64,000 nt of DNA. Origin: Nocardioides pocheonensis (GTDB lineage Bacteria; Actinomycetota; Actinomycetes; Propionibacteriales; Nocardioidaceae). Positions 19,655-27,919 of this stretch are shown piece after piece (the first letter of the stretch is position 1; every line of letters starts with the position of its first letter). The notes under the pieces are model-generated. The model saw nothing but the letters and a program-made list of their open reading frames with translations. It made no database searches and had not been told where the DNA came from. The position numbers were made by a program, and so were the translations under genes. The stretch lies in contig NZ_RJSF01000040.1 of NCBI RefSeq assembly GCF_003725535.1, positions 65,582-129,581 of the forward strand, read 5' to 3'.

Positions 19655-20395
19655 TCACATGATCCCGGGCTCGGGGGACTCCTGGTTGGGCCACTTGCTC
19701 ACGAAGTCGGCGACCGCGGAGCCGCTGACGCTGCCGCAGTACTGCCAGTTGCCGCGCTGCTTGGACTGGTCCGCCGGCGTCTTGGCGTCGGCGCTCCAGC
19801 GGGTGAGCGCGATGTGCTTGCCGTCCGGGAACGCGGAGCCGTCCTGTGAGGTCCAGGGCGCGGCGATGAAGCGGACGTTGTCGTCCTGGTACTTCTTCGC
19901 GATCGCCTCGAGGGCGTTCATCTCGGTCCGATCCTTGGCCGCGGTCTCGTCGTACCAGGCGATCGTGTAGCCGTGCTCCTCGTTGTGCACCAGCTGGGCG
20001 ACCTCGGGCCGGTCGGCCGCGGTGTAGAAGGGCCGCCCGAAGGAGGCTGCCTGCGGCCGGTGCTCCCCGAACGCCGGGGGAGCGTCCTTGTAGGTGATCG
20101 CGGTGCCCTCGGGGATGTGGTTCTGGTTCTTGTCCGTCGGCTTCGTCTCGATCGGGTTGCAGGCGGCCGCGGACGCGGACACACCGATGCTCGTGATCTT
20201 CTTGCTCGCCAGGGCGGTCTTGTCGCGCTGGTCGCCGACGTACTTCCACACCGCGACGCCGAGCAGGCCGACGACGATCAGCACGGAGACGCCCAGGATG
20301 GACATGCTGCGGATGCGCTCCTTGCGAGCCTGCTCCTGGCGCATCTTCTCGACCATGGCGCGACGCTCGACGTTCTTCGGGTTCTTCTTGGCCAC
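19655..20395 (-). CDS. DUF3105 domain-containing membrane-anchored protein
   Basis: This is a 246-residue protein with a basic cytoplasmic N-terminus (AKKNPKNVERRAMVEKMRQEQARK), one membrane anchor (about 33-53) and an extracellular DUF3105 domain. The domain contains PPAFGEHRP, LVHNEEHGYTIAWYDE and NWQYCGS. The HNEEHG motif and scattered His and Cys residues suggest a metal site, but no activity is established. GTG 20395 gives the family-like N-terminus. It is convergent with manC with no room for a terminator. Confidence 0.87.
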   Translation of the reverse strand: MAKKNPKNVERRAMVEKMRQEQARKERIRSMSILGVSVLIVVGLLGVAVWKYVGDQRDKTALASKKITSIGVSASAAACNPIETKPTDKNQNHIPEGTAITYKDAPPAFGEHRPQAASFGRPFYTAADRPEVAQLVHNEEHGYTIAWYDETAAKDRTEMNALEAIAKKYQDDNVRFIAAPWTSQDGSAFPDGKHIALTRWSADAKTPADQSKQRGNWQYCGSVSGSAVADFVSKWPNQESPEPGIM

Positions 20396-20432
20396 GATCT
20401 GCTCTCTGTCCGGTCGACGGGGCGGGGGAAGT

Positions 20433-21371
20433 CTACGAAAGCGGCACAAGGACCGTGGCAGAGTCCCCGGAATCGTCGACGACCCGCCAGGCGTGCGCGA
20501 AGGCGAGCACCGCGATGCGCAGGTCGTCCGGCTGTGCTGCGACGGTGACCCGGCCGTCACCGGGGGACGCGGGCAGCCCGCACTCGGTCAGGGCGCGGGC
20601 GAGGTCGTCGGCCGTCGCGGGGGCCCCGAACGCGTCCTGGTCGCGGCCGCTCAGCGCGGCCACGACGGCTTCCCTGCTGCCGAGGCCGAACATGTCGGTG
20701 CCGGTCTCGCGCACGAGCGCCCGCGCGCCGGGCCCGTGCTCGCCGGGCGCGAGCACCCGGTCGGAGAGGCCGCGCACGACGGTCACGGGGCGGTGGCCCA
20801 GCTTGCCCGTGGCGACCTCGGCGATGCCGGCGACCTCGTCGGCCACGGCAGGCGCGGTGACGGCGAGCGGGTTGCCGTAGGCGTCGGTGCGGCCCTCGAA
20901 GGACTCGAACGGCAGCATGCCCGCCAGCCCGATCGCCAGGTCGGTCTGGCCGTGCCGCCACGCCCGGCCCGCGGTGTCGCTGACCACGACCGCGACGTTG
21001 ATGCCGTCGCGCGCGGCCAGGTCCGCGCGGATCCGTCGGGCACTCGCGTCAGGGTCCTCGGGCAGCAGGACGATCGACCCGGGCGCGACGTTCGAGGCGT
21101 CGACCCCTGCCGCCGCCAGCACCACGCCGATCCGCGACTCGACGATGCGGGTCGGCCCCCGCCGGGCCACGACCCGGACGGTCTCGTCGAGCACGGCCTG
21201 GTCCCGATCGCCGACGCGGACCCGGCCCTCGGCCTTGCTGACCACCTTGCTGGTCACCACGACGACGTCGCCGTCGGCCAGGTACGGCGCGACCAGCGCC
21301 GCCAGGTCGGTCCCCTCGACCACCTCCCCGATCCCGTCGGGTGCGAACACCTCGATCCGGTCGGCCGGCAT
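20433..21371 (-). CDS. fbiB: Coenzyme F420-0:L-glutamate ligase (CofE domain)
   Basis: This is a 312-residue enzyme that adds glutamates to F420-0. The CofE domain (about 1-245) shows GDVVVVTSKVVSKAEGR, ARRGPTRIVESRIGVVLAAAGVDASN, VVVSDTAGRAWRHGQTD and GMLPFESFEGRTDAYG. The mycobacterial FbiB of ~448 residues has a C-terminal FMN/nitroreductase domain. Here only ~65 unrelated residues follow, so that activity must come from another gene or be absent. Its ATG is 5 bp after the fbiA stop, forming an fbiA-fbiB operon. Confidence 0.93.
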   Translation of the reverse strand: MPADRIEVFAPDGIGEVVEGTDLAALVAPYLADGDVVVVTSKVVSKAEGRVRVGDRDQAVLDETVRVVARRGPTRIVESRIGVVLAAAGVDASNVAPGSIVLLPEDPDASARRIRADLAARDGINVAVVVSDTAGRAWRHGQTDLAIGLAGMLPFESFEGRTDAYGNPLAVTAPAVADEVAGIAEVATGKLGHRPVTVVRGLSDRVLAPGEHGPGARALVRETGTDMFGLGSREAVVAALSGRDQDAFGAPATADDLARALTECGLPASPGDGRVTVAAQPDDLRIAVLAFAHAWRVVDDSGDSATVLVPLS

Positions 21372-21376
21372 CGGCC

Positions 21377-22402
21377 TCAGAGCCCGGCCAGGTCGAGCGC
21401 CGCGACGACCATGTCGGCGGTCGCGTCGTGGTCGGTCATCATCAGCGGCACGGCACGGCAGCGGATCCCCGCCGCCTCCACGCGCGGAACCAGCGGTTCG
21501 TCGACGGTGTCGACCAGCCAGCCGTCGATCACGCCGCCGTGCTCGCCGTTCCGGGCGCCGTAGTGCTCGGCGACGCCCGCCGCCGACACCTCGACGCCGA
21601 TCGTGCCGAGGAGCTGGCGCGCCATCCCGCGCACGTGGTCGTTCCCGACGATCCCGGAGACGCCGATGACGGGCGCCGCGGTCTTGGCCAGCGCGTCGCG
21701 GACACCGGGGACGGCCAGGATGGTCCCGACCGAGACGACCGGGTTGGAGGGCGGCAGGATCACCAGGTCGGCGTCGGTGATCGCCTCGAGCACACCGGGC
21801 GCCGGCGTGGCCCGGTCTGCGCCGATCGGGACCACCGAGTGGGCCGGGATGGCGGCCTGGTGCCGGATCCAGTACTCCTGGAAGTGCACCGCCCGGCGCT
21901 CGCCGGACTCGGGGTCGTCGATCACGACGTGCGTCTCGATCCGGTCGTCGCTCATCGGCAGCAGGCGCAGCGCGTGGCCGAACAGCGGAGCCAGCCAGCG
22001 TCGGCACAGCGCCTCGGTGACCGCGGAGAGCGGGTAGCCGGCCTCGAGCATCTGGGTGCGGACCAGGTGGGTCGCCAGGTCGCGGTCGCCCAGGCCGAAC
22101 CAGGTCGGCTCCACGCCGTACGCCGCCAGCTCCTCCTTGGCGTGCCAGGTCTCACCCTTGCGGCCCCAGCCCCGCTCGGTGTCGATGCCGTCGCCGAGGG
22201 TGTACATGACCGTGTCCAGGTCGGGGCACACCTTGAGGCCGTGCACCCAGATGTCGTCACCGGTGTTCGCGACCACGGTGACCTCGGTCGTCGAACCGGT
22301 CCGCTCGCGATGCCGGAGGACGCCCTGGAGGAAGCGGGCGCCGCCCACTCCGCCGGACAGCACGGTCACCTTCGGGGGGAGCCCCCGCGCCTGATCGCTC
22401 AT
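21377..22402 (-). CDS. fbiA: 2-phospho-L-lactate transferase (CofD/FbiA)
   Basis: This is a 341-residue enzyme that joins the lactyl-type phosphate side chain to the deazaflavin Fo to give F420-0 or its dehydro form. It has VTVLSGGVGGARFLQG at the N-terminus, VVANTGDDIWVHGLKVCPDLDTVMY, GLGDRDLATHL and ILPPSNPVVSVGTIL. It is divergent from whiB, as in mycobacteria (Rv3261 and whiB2). A GATAGT box lies about 27 nt before the ATG. Confidence 0.95.
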   Translation of the reverse strand: MSDQARGLPPKVTVLSGGVGGARFLQGVLRHRERTGSTTEVTVVANTGDDIWVHGLKVCPDLDTVMYTLGDGIDTERGWGRKGETWHAKEELAAYGVEPTWFGLGDRDLATHLVRTQMLEAGYPLSAVTEALCRRWLAPLFGHALRLLPMSDDRIETHVVIDDPESGERRAVHFQEYWIRHQAAIPAHSVVPIGADRATPAPGVLEAITDADLVILPPSNPVVSVGTILAVPGVRDALAKTAAPVIGVSGIVGNDHVRGMARQLLGTIGVEVSAAGVAEHYGARNGEHGGVIDGWLVDTVDEPLVPRVEAAGIRCRAVPLMMTDHDATADMVVAALDLAGL

Positions 22403-22445
22403 GGGAGCAGTGTGACTTCCCGGTTCTCCACTATCAGATCCGGGC

Positions 22446-22475
22446 TTGACTTAGGCTGTACGACAGGCATGTAAT
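22446..22475 (+). promoter_or_regulatory. Promoter for whiB
   Basis: TTGACT (22446-22451), an 18-bp spacer and TGTAAT (22470-22475) form the best housekeeping-type promoter in the window. It would give a ~97-nt leader before the whiB ATG at 22579. A purine-rich site (GGGGAAG) lies just before the ATG. Confidence 0.6.
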
Positions 22476-22578
22476 CACATCAGTGTGGTTTTCAACTCCG
22501 ACGCACATCGGTGAGGAAGATCACTCTCACACAGGAATCGCGGTCCGTCAGGGTCGCAGGGGTCGATAGGGGAAGACT

Positions 22579-22833
22579 ATGCGTGAGCTGTACCTGCTCG
22601 AGGGGGACACCGAGGAGAGCGGTTGGCAGGAGCGCGCACTCTGCGCCCAGACCGACCCTGAGGCGTTCTTCCCGGAGAAGGGCGGTTCGACCCGTGAGGC
22701 CAAGCGCGTCTGCCTGACGTGCGAGGTCCGCGACGACTGCCTGGAGTACGCCCTGATGAACGACGAGCGCTTCGGGATCTGGGGCGGACTCTCCGAGCGC
22801 GAGCGGCGCAAGCTCAAGAAGCGCGCCGTCTGA
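22579..22833 (+). CDS. whiB2: WhiB-family iron-sulfur transcription factor (WhiB2/WhmD-like)
   Basis: This is an 84-residue protein with four cysteines for a [4Fe-4S] cluster (Cys22, Cys45, Cys48, Cys54, spacing 22-2-5), the GIWGG turn (67-71) and a basic tail SERERRKLKKR that contacts DNA. WhiB proteins bind region 4 of the main sigma factor and act as redox-sensitive regulators. The position between fbiA and the manB block matches whiB2 (whmD) of mycobacteria, which controls septation. The subtype assignment rests on this gene order. Confidence 0.93.
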   Translation: MRELYLLEGDTEESGWQERALCAQTDPEAFFPEKGGSTREAKRVCLTCEVRDDCLEYALMNDERFGIWGGLSERERRKLKKRAV

Positions 22834-22912
22834 TCCTTGGGCAGTGAGGCGGGTCGCACCGCCCGCAGCGCGTGGCGGATGAGGCTTTCCCCACCCCCTA
22901 GGCTGGCCCGTC

Positions 22913-25687
22913 GTGAAGGTCACCGCGCTCCTGGTCAGCCACAACGGTGGCCGCTGGCTGCCCGCGGTGCTCGCCGGGCTCGAGCGGTCCACCCGGCTGC
23001 CCGACGAGATCATCCGGGTCGACACCGGGTCGACCGACGACTCGGTCGCCCTGCTGGAGCAGACCTTCGGGCCGGGAGTCCTCCGGCTCGACGACCGCAC
23101 GACGTACGCCGCGGCGGTCCGCGCCGGCCTGGAGCATGCTCCGGCCGCCGAGCCCGACGAGTGGGTCTGGCTGCTCCACGACGACGCCAACCCCGCACCG
23201 GACGCCCTCGCGGCCCTGGCCGCGGTCGCCGAGGCCGCCCCCCGTGAGGTCGCCGTCCTGGGGCCGAAGATCCGGGAGTGGCCGTCGCTGAAGCGCCTCC
23301 TCGAGGTCGGGGTGACGCTGACCGGCACGGGTCGCCGGGAGACCGGGCTCGAGCGCGGGGAGTACGACCAGGGCCAGCACGACGAGTCCCACCGCGTGCT
23401 CGCCGTGAACACCGCCGGGATGCTCGTGCGCCGCGACGTGCTCGAGTCGGTCGGCCTGGACGACTACCTGCCCGTCCTCGGCACCGACCTGGACTTCGGT
23501 TGGCGGGTGGCGCGTGCCGGCGGAACCACGATGGTGGTGCCCGAGGCCGTCGTCTTCCACGTCGAGGCGTCGCGCCGGGGCCGCCGGGACTCCCGCCTGG
23601 TGCACCACCCCGGTCGTCAGGACCGCGAAGGCGCGCAGTACACCCTGCTGGTCAACAGCCCGGCGTGGACGATCCCCTTCCGGTCGGCCCGCATGGTCAT
23701 CGGCGCGCTGCTCCGTGCGCTGGGACTGCTCCTCGTGCGGGCTCCGCGCGAGGCGGTGGACGAGATCGTCGCGCTGCTCAGCGTGTTCGGCCATCCCGGG
23801 CGCGCGTTCAAGGCCCGCCGCGCGCGGGCGGGCGCCGCGGTGGTCCCGCACGCCGACGTGCGTCCCCTGCTCGCGCCGTTCTGGCTGCCCTACCGGCACG
23901 GCCTGGACTACGTGAGCGACGTCGGTGTCGCGATCGCGGACAGCGTCCGTGAGGAGGCCGAGCGGCGGCGCCCGCCCGGTCGCGAGGACGAGGGCATCGC
24001 CTTCCGCGTGCTCCGCTCGCCGACGTTCTGGTCCCTCGTAGCGAGCCTCGTGCTCGCGGTGGTCGCCGGTCGTGCGCTGCTCAGCGGCGGCCCGCTGCAG
24101 GGCGGAGCGCTGCTGCCCGCGCCGGACGGTGTCGGTCACTGGTGGCGGGTGTGGGCGGCGAGCCACCAGAGCCTCGGCACCGGGTCGGCCGCTCCCGGAC
24201 CCGCGTACCTGCTGCCCCTGGCGGTGGTCGGGACGCTGTTCCTCGGGCACGCCGGCCTGGTCGTCGACCTGCTCTTCGTGCTCGCGGTGCCGCTGGCGTT
24301 GCTCGGCGCGCTCCGGTTCTTCCGGCGCGTCACCACCGGCCGATGGGCGCCCCTGTGGGGTGCGGCGGCGTACGGGCTGCTGCCGGTCGTCTCCGGTGCC
24401 GTGGCGCAGGGCCGGATCGGGACCGTCGCGGGCGCGGCGATCCTGCCCTGGCTGGCGACGGCCGCCCTCGGCCTGGCGGCGAGCGGTCCCGACGCCGCCG
24501 TACGCCGGTGGCGGGCGGCCTGGCGCACGGCGCTCGCCGCGGGCCTCCTGGTGTCGTTCGTCCCGCCGGCCGCGCCGGTGATCGTGCTGCTCGTGCTGTT
24601 CGCCGCCGTGACCGGCGCCGCCCGAGGCCGGGCTCGCGAGCTCGTCGTGGTGGTGGCGATGCCGATCCTGCTCGTCCTGCCCTGGGCCGTCGCCACACTG
24701 TCCGCCCCCGGGGCCTGGCTCGTCGAGGCGGGCCGCGCCGGCGCGATCGCCACCGACCCCGGTGTGTGGGACCTGCTGCTCGGCCGGGGCGGCGGACCCG
24801 GCGATGCGCCGGCCTGGCTCACCGCCGGCCTCCCGCTCGCCGGCCTCGTCGCGCTGGTCCGGCCGGACACCCGCGCGCGGGTGCTCCGGGTGTGGGTCGT
24901 GATCCTCGCGGCTGCGATCGTCATCGCCGCCGAGTCCCGGGTGCCGGTGTCGCTGCCCGGCGTACCGGTGGAGTTCCGGCCGTGGCCGGGGTTCCTGCTC
25001 CTGCTCATGCAGGCAGGGTTCGTGCTCGCCGCGGTGATCGCCGCCGACGGCGCCGTGAAGGTCGCCTCGGAGGCCAGCTTCGGCTGGCGGCAGCCGGTGG
25101 CGGCGGTGGCCACGGTCGCTGCCCTGGCCGCTCCGGTGGCCGGCGCGGTCTGGTGGGTCGGGCACGGTGACGACGGTCCGGTCGCCCGTGAGGAGCCGCG
25201 CGACGTGCCGACGTACATGCAGGAGCTGGCGAGCGGCAAGGACACCAGTGGCGTGCTCGTGGTCACCGGTGGGCTGCGCCAGGGCATCGACTACCGCGTG
25301 CTGCGCTCCGGTGTCCAGCAGCTCGGCGACGACGGCGTGCTCGCCCTGACCACGCCGAGCCGCTCGTTCACCGAGCTCGTCGCGCGGTTGCTCTCCTCCG
25401 CTCGGTCCGACGACGGCCAGCTGCTCGCGTCGTACGGCGTGCGCTACGTCTACGCGCCGGCACCGGTCGCGGGCCCCGTGATCGGGGCGCTCGACTCGGC
25501 GAACGGCTTCGGCGGAGCCAGTGCACCCGGCCGCGGCTCGCGCGCATGGGTCGTCCAGGGACGGACCACGCTGAGCTCGCTCGACCACGACCGTGCGTTC
25601 CTCCGGCCCGTGCTCGTGCTGGTCGACCTCCTCGCGCTGGCCAGCTGCCTCGTCCTCGCCGCACCGGAGAGGAGGCGCCGCCGATGA
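22913..25687 (+). CDS. Family 2 glycosyltransferase fused to a multi-span membrane region
   Basis: This is a 924-residue protein. Residues 1-230 form a GT-A domain (LLVSHNGGRWLPAVLAGL, VDTGSTDDS, LLHDDANPAPDAL, VLGTDLDFGWRVARAGG). After a linker, a long region from about 365 to 760 holds around ten membrane segments, followed by an extracellular domain (RDVPTYMQELASGKD) and a last membrane segment near 905. The layout suggests transfer of sugar to a lipid or protein at the membrane. The acceptor is unknown. GTG 22913 is 8 nt after TAGGCT. It overlaps the DUF5719 gene by 4 bp (ATGA). Confidence 0.88.
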   Translation: MKVTALLVSHNGGRWLPAVLAGLERSTRLPDEIIRVDTGSTDDSVALLEQTFGPGVLRLDDRTTYAAAVRAGLEHAPAAEPDEWVWLLHDDANPAPDALAALAAVAEAAPREVAVLGPKIREWPSLKRLLEVGVTLTGTGRRETGLERGEYDQGQHDESHRVLAVNTAGMLVRRDVLESVGLDDYLPVLGTDLDFGWRVARAGGTTMVVPEAVVFHVEASRRGRRDSRLVHHPGRQDREGAQYTLLVNSPAWTIPFRSARMVIGALLRALGLLLVRAPREAVDEIVALLSVFGHPGRAFKARRARAGAAVVPHADVRPLLAPFWLPYRHGLDYVSDVGVAIADSVREEAERRRPPGREDEGIAFRVLRSPTFWSLVASLVLAVVAGRALLSGGPLQGGALLPAPDGVGHWWRVWAASHQSLGTGSAAPGPAYLLPLAVVGTLFLGHAGLVVDLLFVLAVPLALLGALRFFRRVTTGRWAPLWGAAAYGLLPVVSGAVAQGRIGTVAGAAILPWLATAALGLAASGPDAAVRRWRAAWRTALAAGLLVSFVPPAAPVIVLLVLFAAVTGAARGRARELVVVVAMPILLVLPWAVATLSAPGAWLVEAGRAGAIATDPGVWDLLLGRGGGPGDAPAWLTAGLPLAGLVALVRPDTRARVLRVWVVILAAAIVIAAESRVPVSLPGVPVEFRPWPGFLLLLMQAGFVLAAVIAADGAVKVASEASFGWRQPVAAVATVAALAAPVAGAVWWVGHGDDGPVAREEPRDVPTYMQELASGKDTSGVLVVTGGLRQGIDYRVLRSGVQQLGDDGVLALTTPSRSFTELVARLLSSARSDDGQLLASYGVRYVYAPAPVAGPVIGALDSANGFGGASAPGRGSRAWVVQGRTTLSSLDHDRAFLRPVLVLVDLLALASCLVLAAPERRRRR

Positions 25688-27021
25688 GTGCACGCACGAG
25701 CCGACGCATCCCGGGCCGCCGGACGATGACCGACCGCCCGACGAGCGACGGACGCACGACCGTCACCGCGCTGATGCTGGTGGCCCTGACCGCGGCGGTC
25801 CTCACCCTGGCCGGCACGACTCCTCACGGTGTCGGCGCGCCCGCGCAGACCTACAAGCGGGTGGACCTGGAGCAGCGCACGTTCTCGTGCGGAGGCGGCA
25901 TCGACGGAGCCACCGCGGTCCAGGGCGACGCGGGCGCCAAGCTCGCCGCCCCGGTGCCCGTCGGCGAGCAGCCCCGCCAGTTCGACATCGACCACGGCGC
26001 GGCCCTGTCCTTCGCTGCCCAGGAGTCGCGGTCGAAGAGCTGGCTGGCCTGGGGCCCGTGCCCGGAGCCCAGACCGCGCTGGTGGTTCGTCGGAGCCGGA
26101 GCCGCGACGGTCGCGCACGACACGGTGCTCACCATCTCGAACCCGCGCCCGGGCCAGGCCGACGTCGACATCGACGTGTTCGGGCCGAACGGCCCGGTGG
26201 CCGCGCCGGGTCTGCACGGAATCACGGTGCCCTCCGGCGCCACCAAGGTCGTGGACCTCGCCAGGTCGGCCCCGGCGGTCGGCGACCTCGCCGTCAACGT
26301 GGTGGCGACGCGGGGGCTGGTCGCGATCACGGCGGCCGACCGGTTCGCGCCGGGCGTGGTCGGCAAGGCCGTGCAGGAGTGGCTGCCCGGACAGCCGTTG
26401 CCCTCACGTGCCCTCACGATCGCGGGTCTGCCGGCCAAGCCGGAACGCGCCTCGCTCGTCGTCGTGAACCCGCGCAAGGTCGAGGCGATCGTCTCCGTCG
26501 AGGTGATCGGCGCGACCGGCACCTTCACGCCCAAGGACAACGCCACCGTGACCGTCCCTCCCGGCTCGGTCGCCACGGTGCCGGTCCAGTCGGTCTTCGA
26601 CGGGGGACCGGTGGCTCTCCGCATCACATCACCACAACCGGTGACCGCCACGGTCCGCGCGGTGGCGGGCGGGGACGTGGCCTTCGGCACCGGCTCCGGC
26701 CCGCTCCAGGGCGCCACGGGCTTCGCGGTGCCGCAGGGGAGCGGGCAGCTGGTGCTGTCCTCCGCCGGGGACAAGAGCTCGGTCCAGGTCACCGCCTTCG
26801 ACCGCTCCGGGAAGCAGCTGCTCGACCGGTCGGTCACGGTCGCGAAGGCGTCCAGTGTGGCGATCCCGCTGCCGGCCGGGACCGCCGACGTCCGGCTCAC
26901 CGCGGCGACGCCGGCCGTGTACGCCGGCTTCTCGGTGACCGACACGGCCGGGGTGGCGACGGCGGGCGTGGTCCCCTCGATCCGGTCGGTGCTGCTCCCG
27001 GTGGTCCGCCCCGCCTGGTGA
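25684..27021 (+). CDS. DUF5719 family secreted or anchored protein
   Basis: This is a 445-residue protein with an N-terminal membrane/signal segment (about 25-45, TALMLVALTAAVLTLAG) and a long beta-rich extracellular part built of repeated sandwich-like units (LTISNPRPGQADVDIDVFGPNG, LVVVNPRKVEAIVSVEVIG, VQVTAFDRSGKQLLDRSV). It matches the DUF5719 family found beside this type of glycosyltransferase in actinobacteria. It is translationally coupled to that gene, so it may act with it outside the membrane. No catalytic residues are recognised. Confidence 0.87.
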   Translation: MSARTSRRIPGRRTMTDRPTSDGRTTVTALMLVALTAAVLTLAGTTPHGVGAPAQTYKRVDLEQRTFSCGGGIDGATAVQGDAGAKLAAPVPVGEQPRQFDIDHGAALSFAAQESRSKSWLAWGPCPEPRPRWWFVGAGAATVAHDTVLTISNPRPGQADVDIDVFGPNGPVAAPGLHGITVPSGATKVVDLARSAPAVGDLAVNVVATRGLVAITAADRFAPGVVGKAVQEWLPGQPLPSRALTIAGLPAKPERASLVVVNPRKVEAIVSVEVIGATGTFTPKDNATVTVPPGSVATVPVQSVFDGGPVALRITSPQPVTATVRAVAGGDVAFGTGSGPLQGATGFAVPQGSGQLVLSSAGDKSSVQVTAFDRSGKQLLDRSVTVAKASSVAIPLPAGTADVRLTAATPAVYAGFSVTDTAGVATAGVVPSIRSVLLPVVRPAW

Positions 27022-27045
27022 GGCGGTCCCGGTGACGGGCCGGGC

Positions 27046-27480
27046 TCAGTCCTCCTCGTAACCGGGGAGCACGTCCTCGACGGGGAGCCCGAGGACCTCG
27101 GCGAGCTGCTCGACGATCACGGTGAGCAGGAGGGCTTCGAGCTCGGCGAGGTTCTCGGCCCGGTGCTCGATCGGCCGCCGGAACAGCACGAGCCGGGGTC
27201 GGCCCGAGCCGGTCGCCTCGACGTACGAGGACAGCGGGACGGTCGGCGAGGCCCAGTGCTGGGGGATGACCGGCACCTCCTCGACGGCCAGCTCGACGTC
27301 GCCGAGCTCGCCGGTCCAGCGGCCGACCACGGCCCGCATGATCCGCAGCGCCATCTGGTCGAAGCGCTCGGCCGGGGTGCGTCGCGCCGGCACGCCTCCG
27401 GGCGCCAGCGGGCTGTCGCCGAAGGCCGGTCCGCGCATGCCGCGACCGTGACGATCACGGGTGCGGGAACGCGGGGCCAC
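27046..27480 (-). CDS. Metallopeptidase-family (zincin-like) protein lacking HExxH
   Basis: This is a 144-residue protein of the small actinobacterial family annotated as metallopeptidase (Rv3259-like). It has FDQMALRIMRAVVGRW, ELAVEEVPVIP and LVLFRRPIEHRA. Where zincin relatives have HExxH, this protein reads VIVEQLAEVLGL, so both zinc histidines are missing. It probably keeps the fold without protease activity. GTG 27480 is 7 nt after a minus-strand TAGGCT. It is divergent from DUF3499. Confidence 0.85.
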   Translation of the reverse strand: MAPRSRTRDRHGRGMRGPAFGDSPLAPGGVPARRTPAERFDQMALRIMRAVVGRWTGELGDVELAVEEVPVIPQHWASPTVPLSSYVEATGSGRPRLVLFRRPIEHRAENLAELEALLLTVIVEQLAEVLGLPVEDVLPGYEED

Positions 27481-27487
27481 GCCCGCG

Positions 27488-27524
27488 AGCCTAGCCCCGG
27501 CGCGCGGCCCCCAGCGGATACCCT
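27488..27524. promoter_or_regulatory. Divergent leaderless -10 boxes
   Basis: TAGGCT on the minus strand (27488-27493) stands 7 nt before GTG 27480. TACCCT on the plus strand (27519-27524) stands 6 nt before GTG 27531. No ribosome-binding site precedes either start. Confidence 0.55.
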
Positions 27525-27530
27525 CAGGCC

Positions 27531-27896
27531 GTGTCCCTGCTCCGTCGCTGTTCGCGCACCGCCTGCGGGCGGCCGGCCACGACCACGCTCACCTACGTGT
27601 ACGCCGACCAGACCGCCGTGCTCGGGCCTCTGGCGACGTACGCCGAGCCGCACGCCTACGACCTGTGCGAGGTGCACAGCGAGCGGCTGAGCGCCCCCCG
27701 CGGCTGGGAAGTGCTGCGCCTGGTGCAGGACGACCCGCACGCCCACTCCAGCGACGACCTGCTCGCCCTCGCCGACGCCGTCCGCGAGGCTGCCCAGCCC
27801 CGGCCGCCGCGTGACGACGCGACCGAACGCGCGCCGTACGAGATGCGCGAGGTCGGGCGCAAGGGCCACCTGAGGGTGCTGCGCTCCGAGGACTGA
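27531..27896 (+). CDS. DUF3499 family protein
   Basis: This is a 121-residue protein with a possible zinc site: CSRTACGRPATTTLTYVYADQ near the N-terminus and DLCEVHSERL near 45. These Cys and His residues are the conserved core of the actinobacterial DUF3499 family (Rv3258c). Function is unknown. Its place just before manB is conserved in mycobacteria, which hints at a link to envelope sugar metabolism. GTG 27531 follows the divergent leaderless promoter. Confidence 0.9.
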   Translation: MSLLRRCSRTACGRPATTTLTYVYADQTAVLGPLATYAEPHAYDLCEVHSERLSAPRGWEVLRLVQDDPHAHSSDDLLALADAVREAAQPRPPRDDATERAPYEMREVGRKGHLRVLRSED

Positions 27897-27919
27897 GGCT
27901 CTCCTCTAGGGTTCGGCCC

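Noticed and set aside
22898-25693. A 931-residue minus-strand frame
   Set aside because: It is a shadow of the glycosyltransferase/membrane gene at 22913-25687. The composition is low-complexity Arg/Gly/His with no domain.
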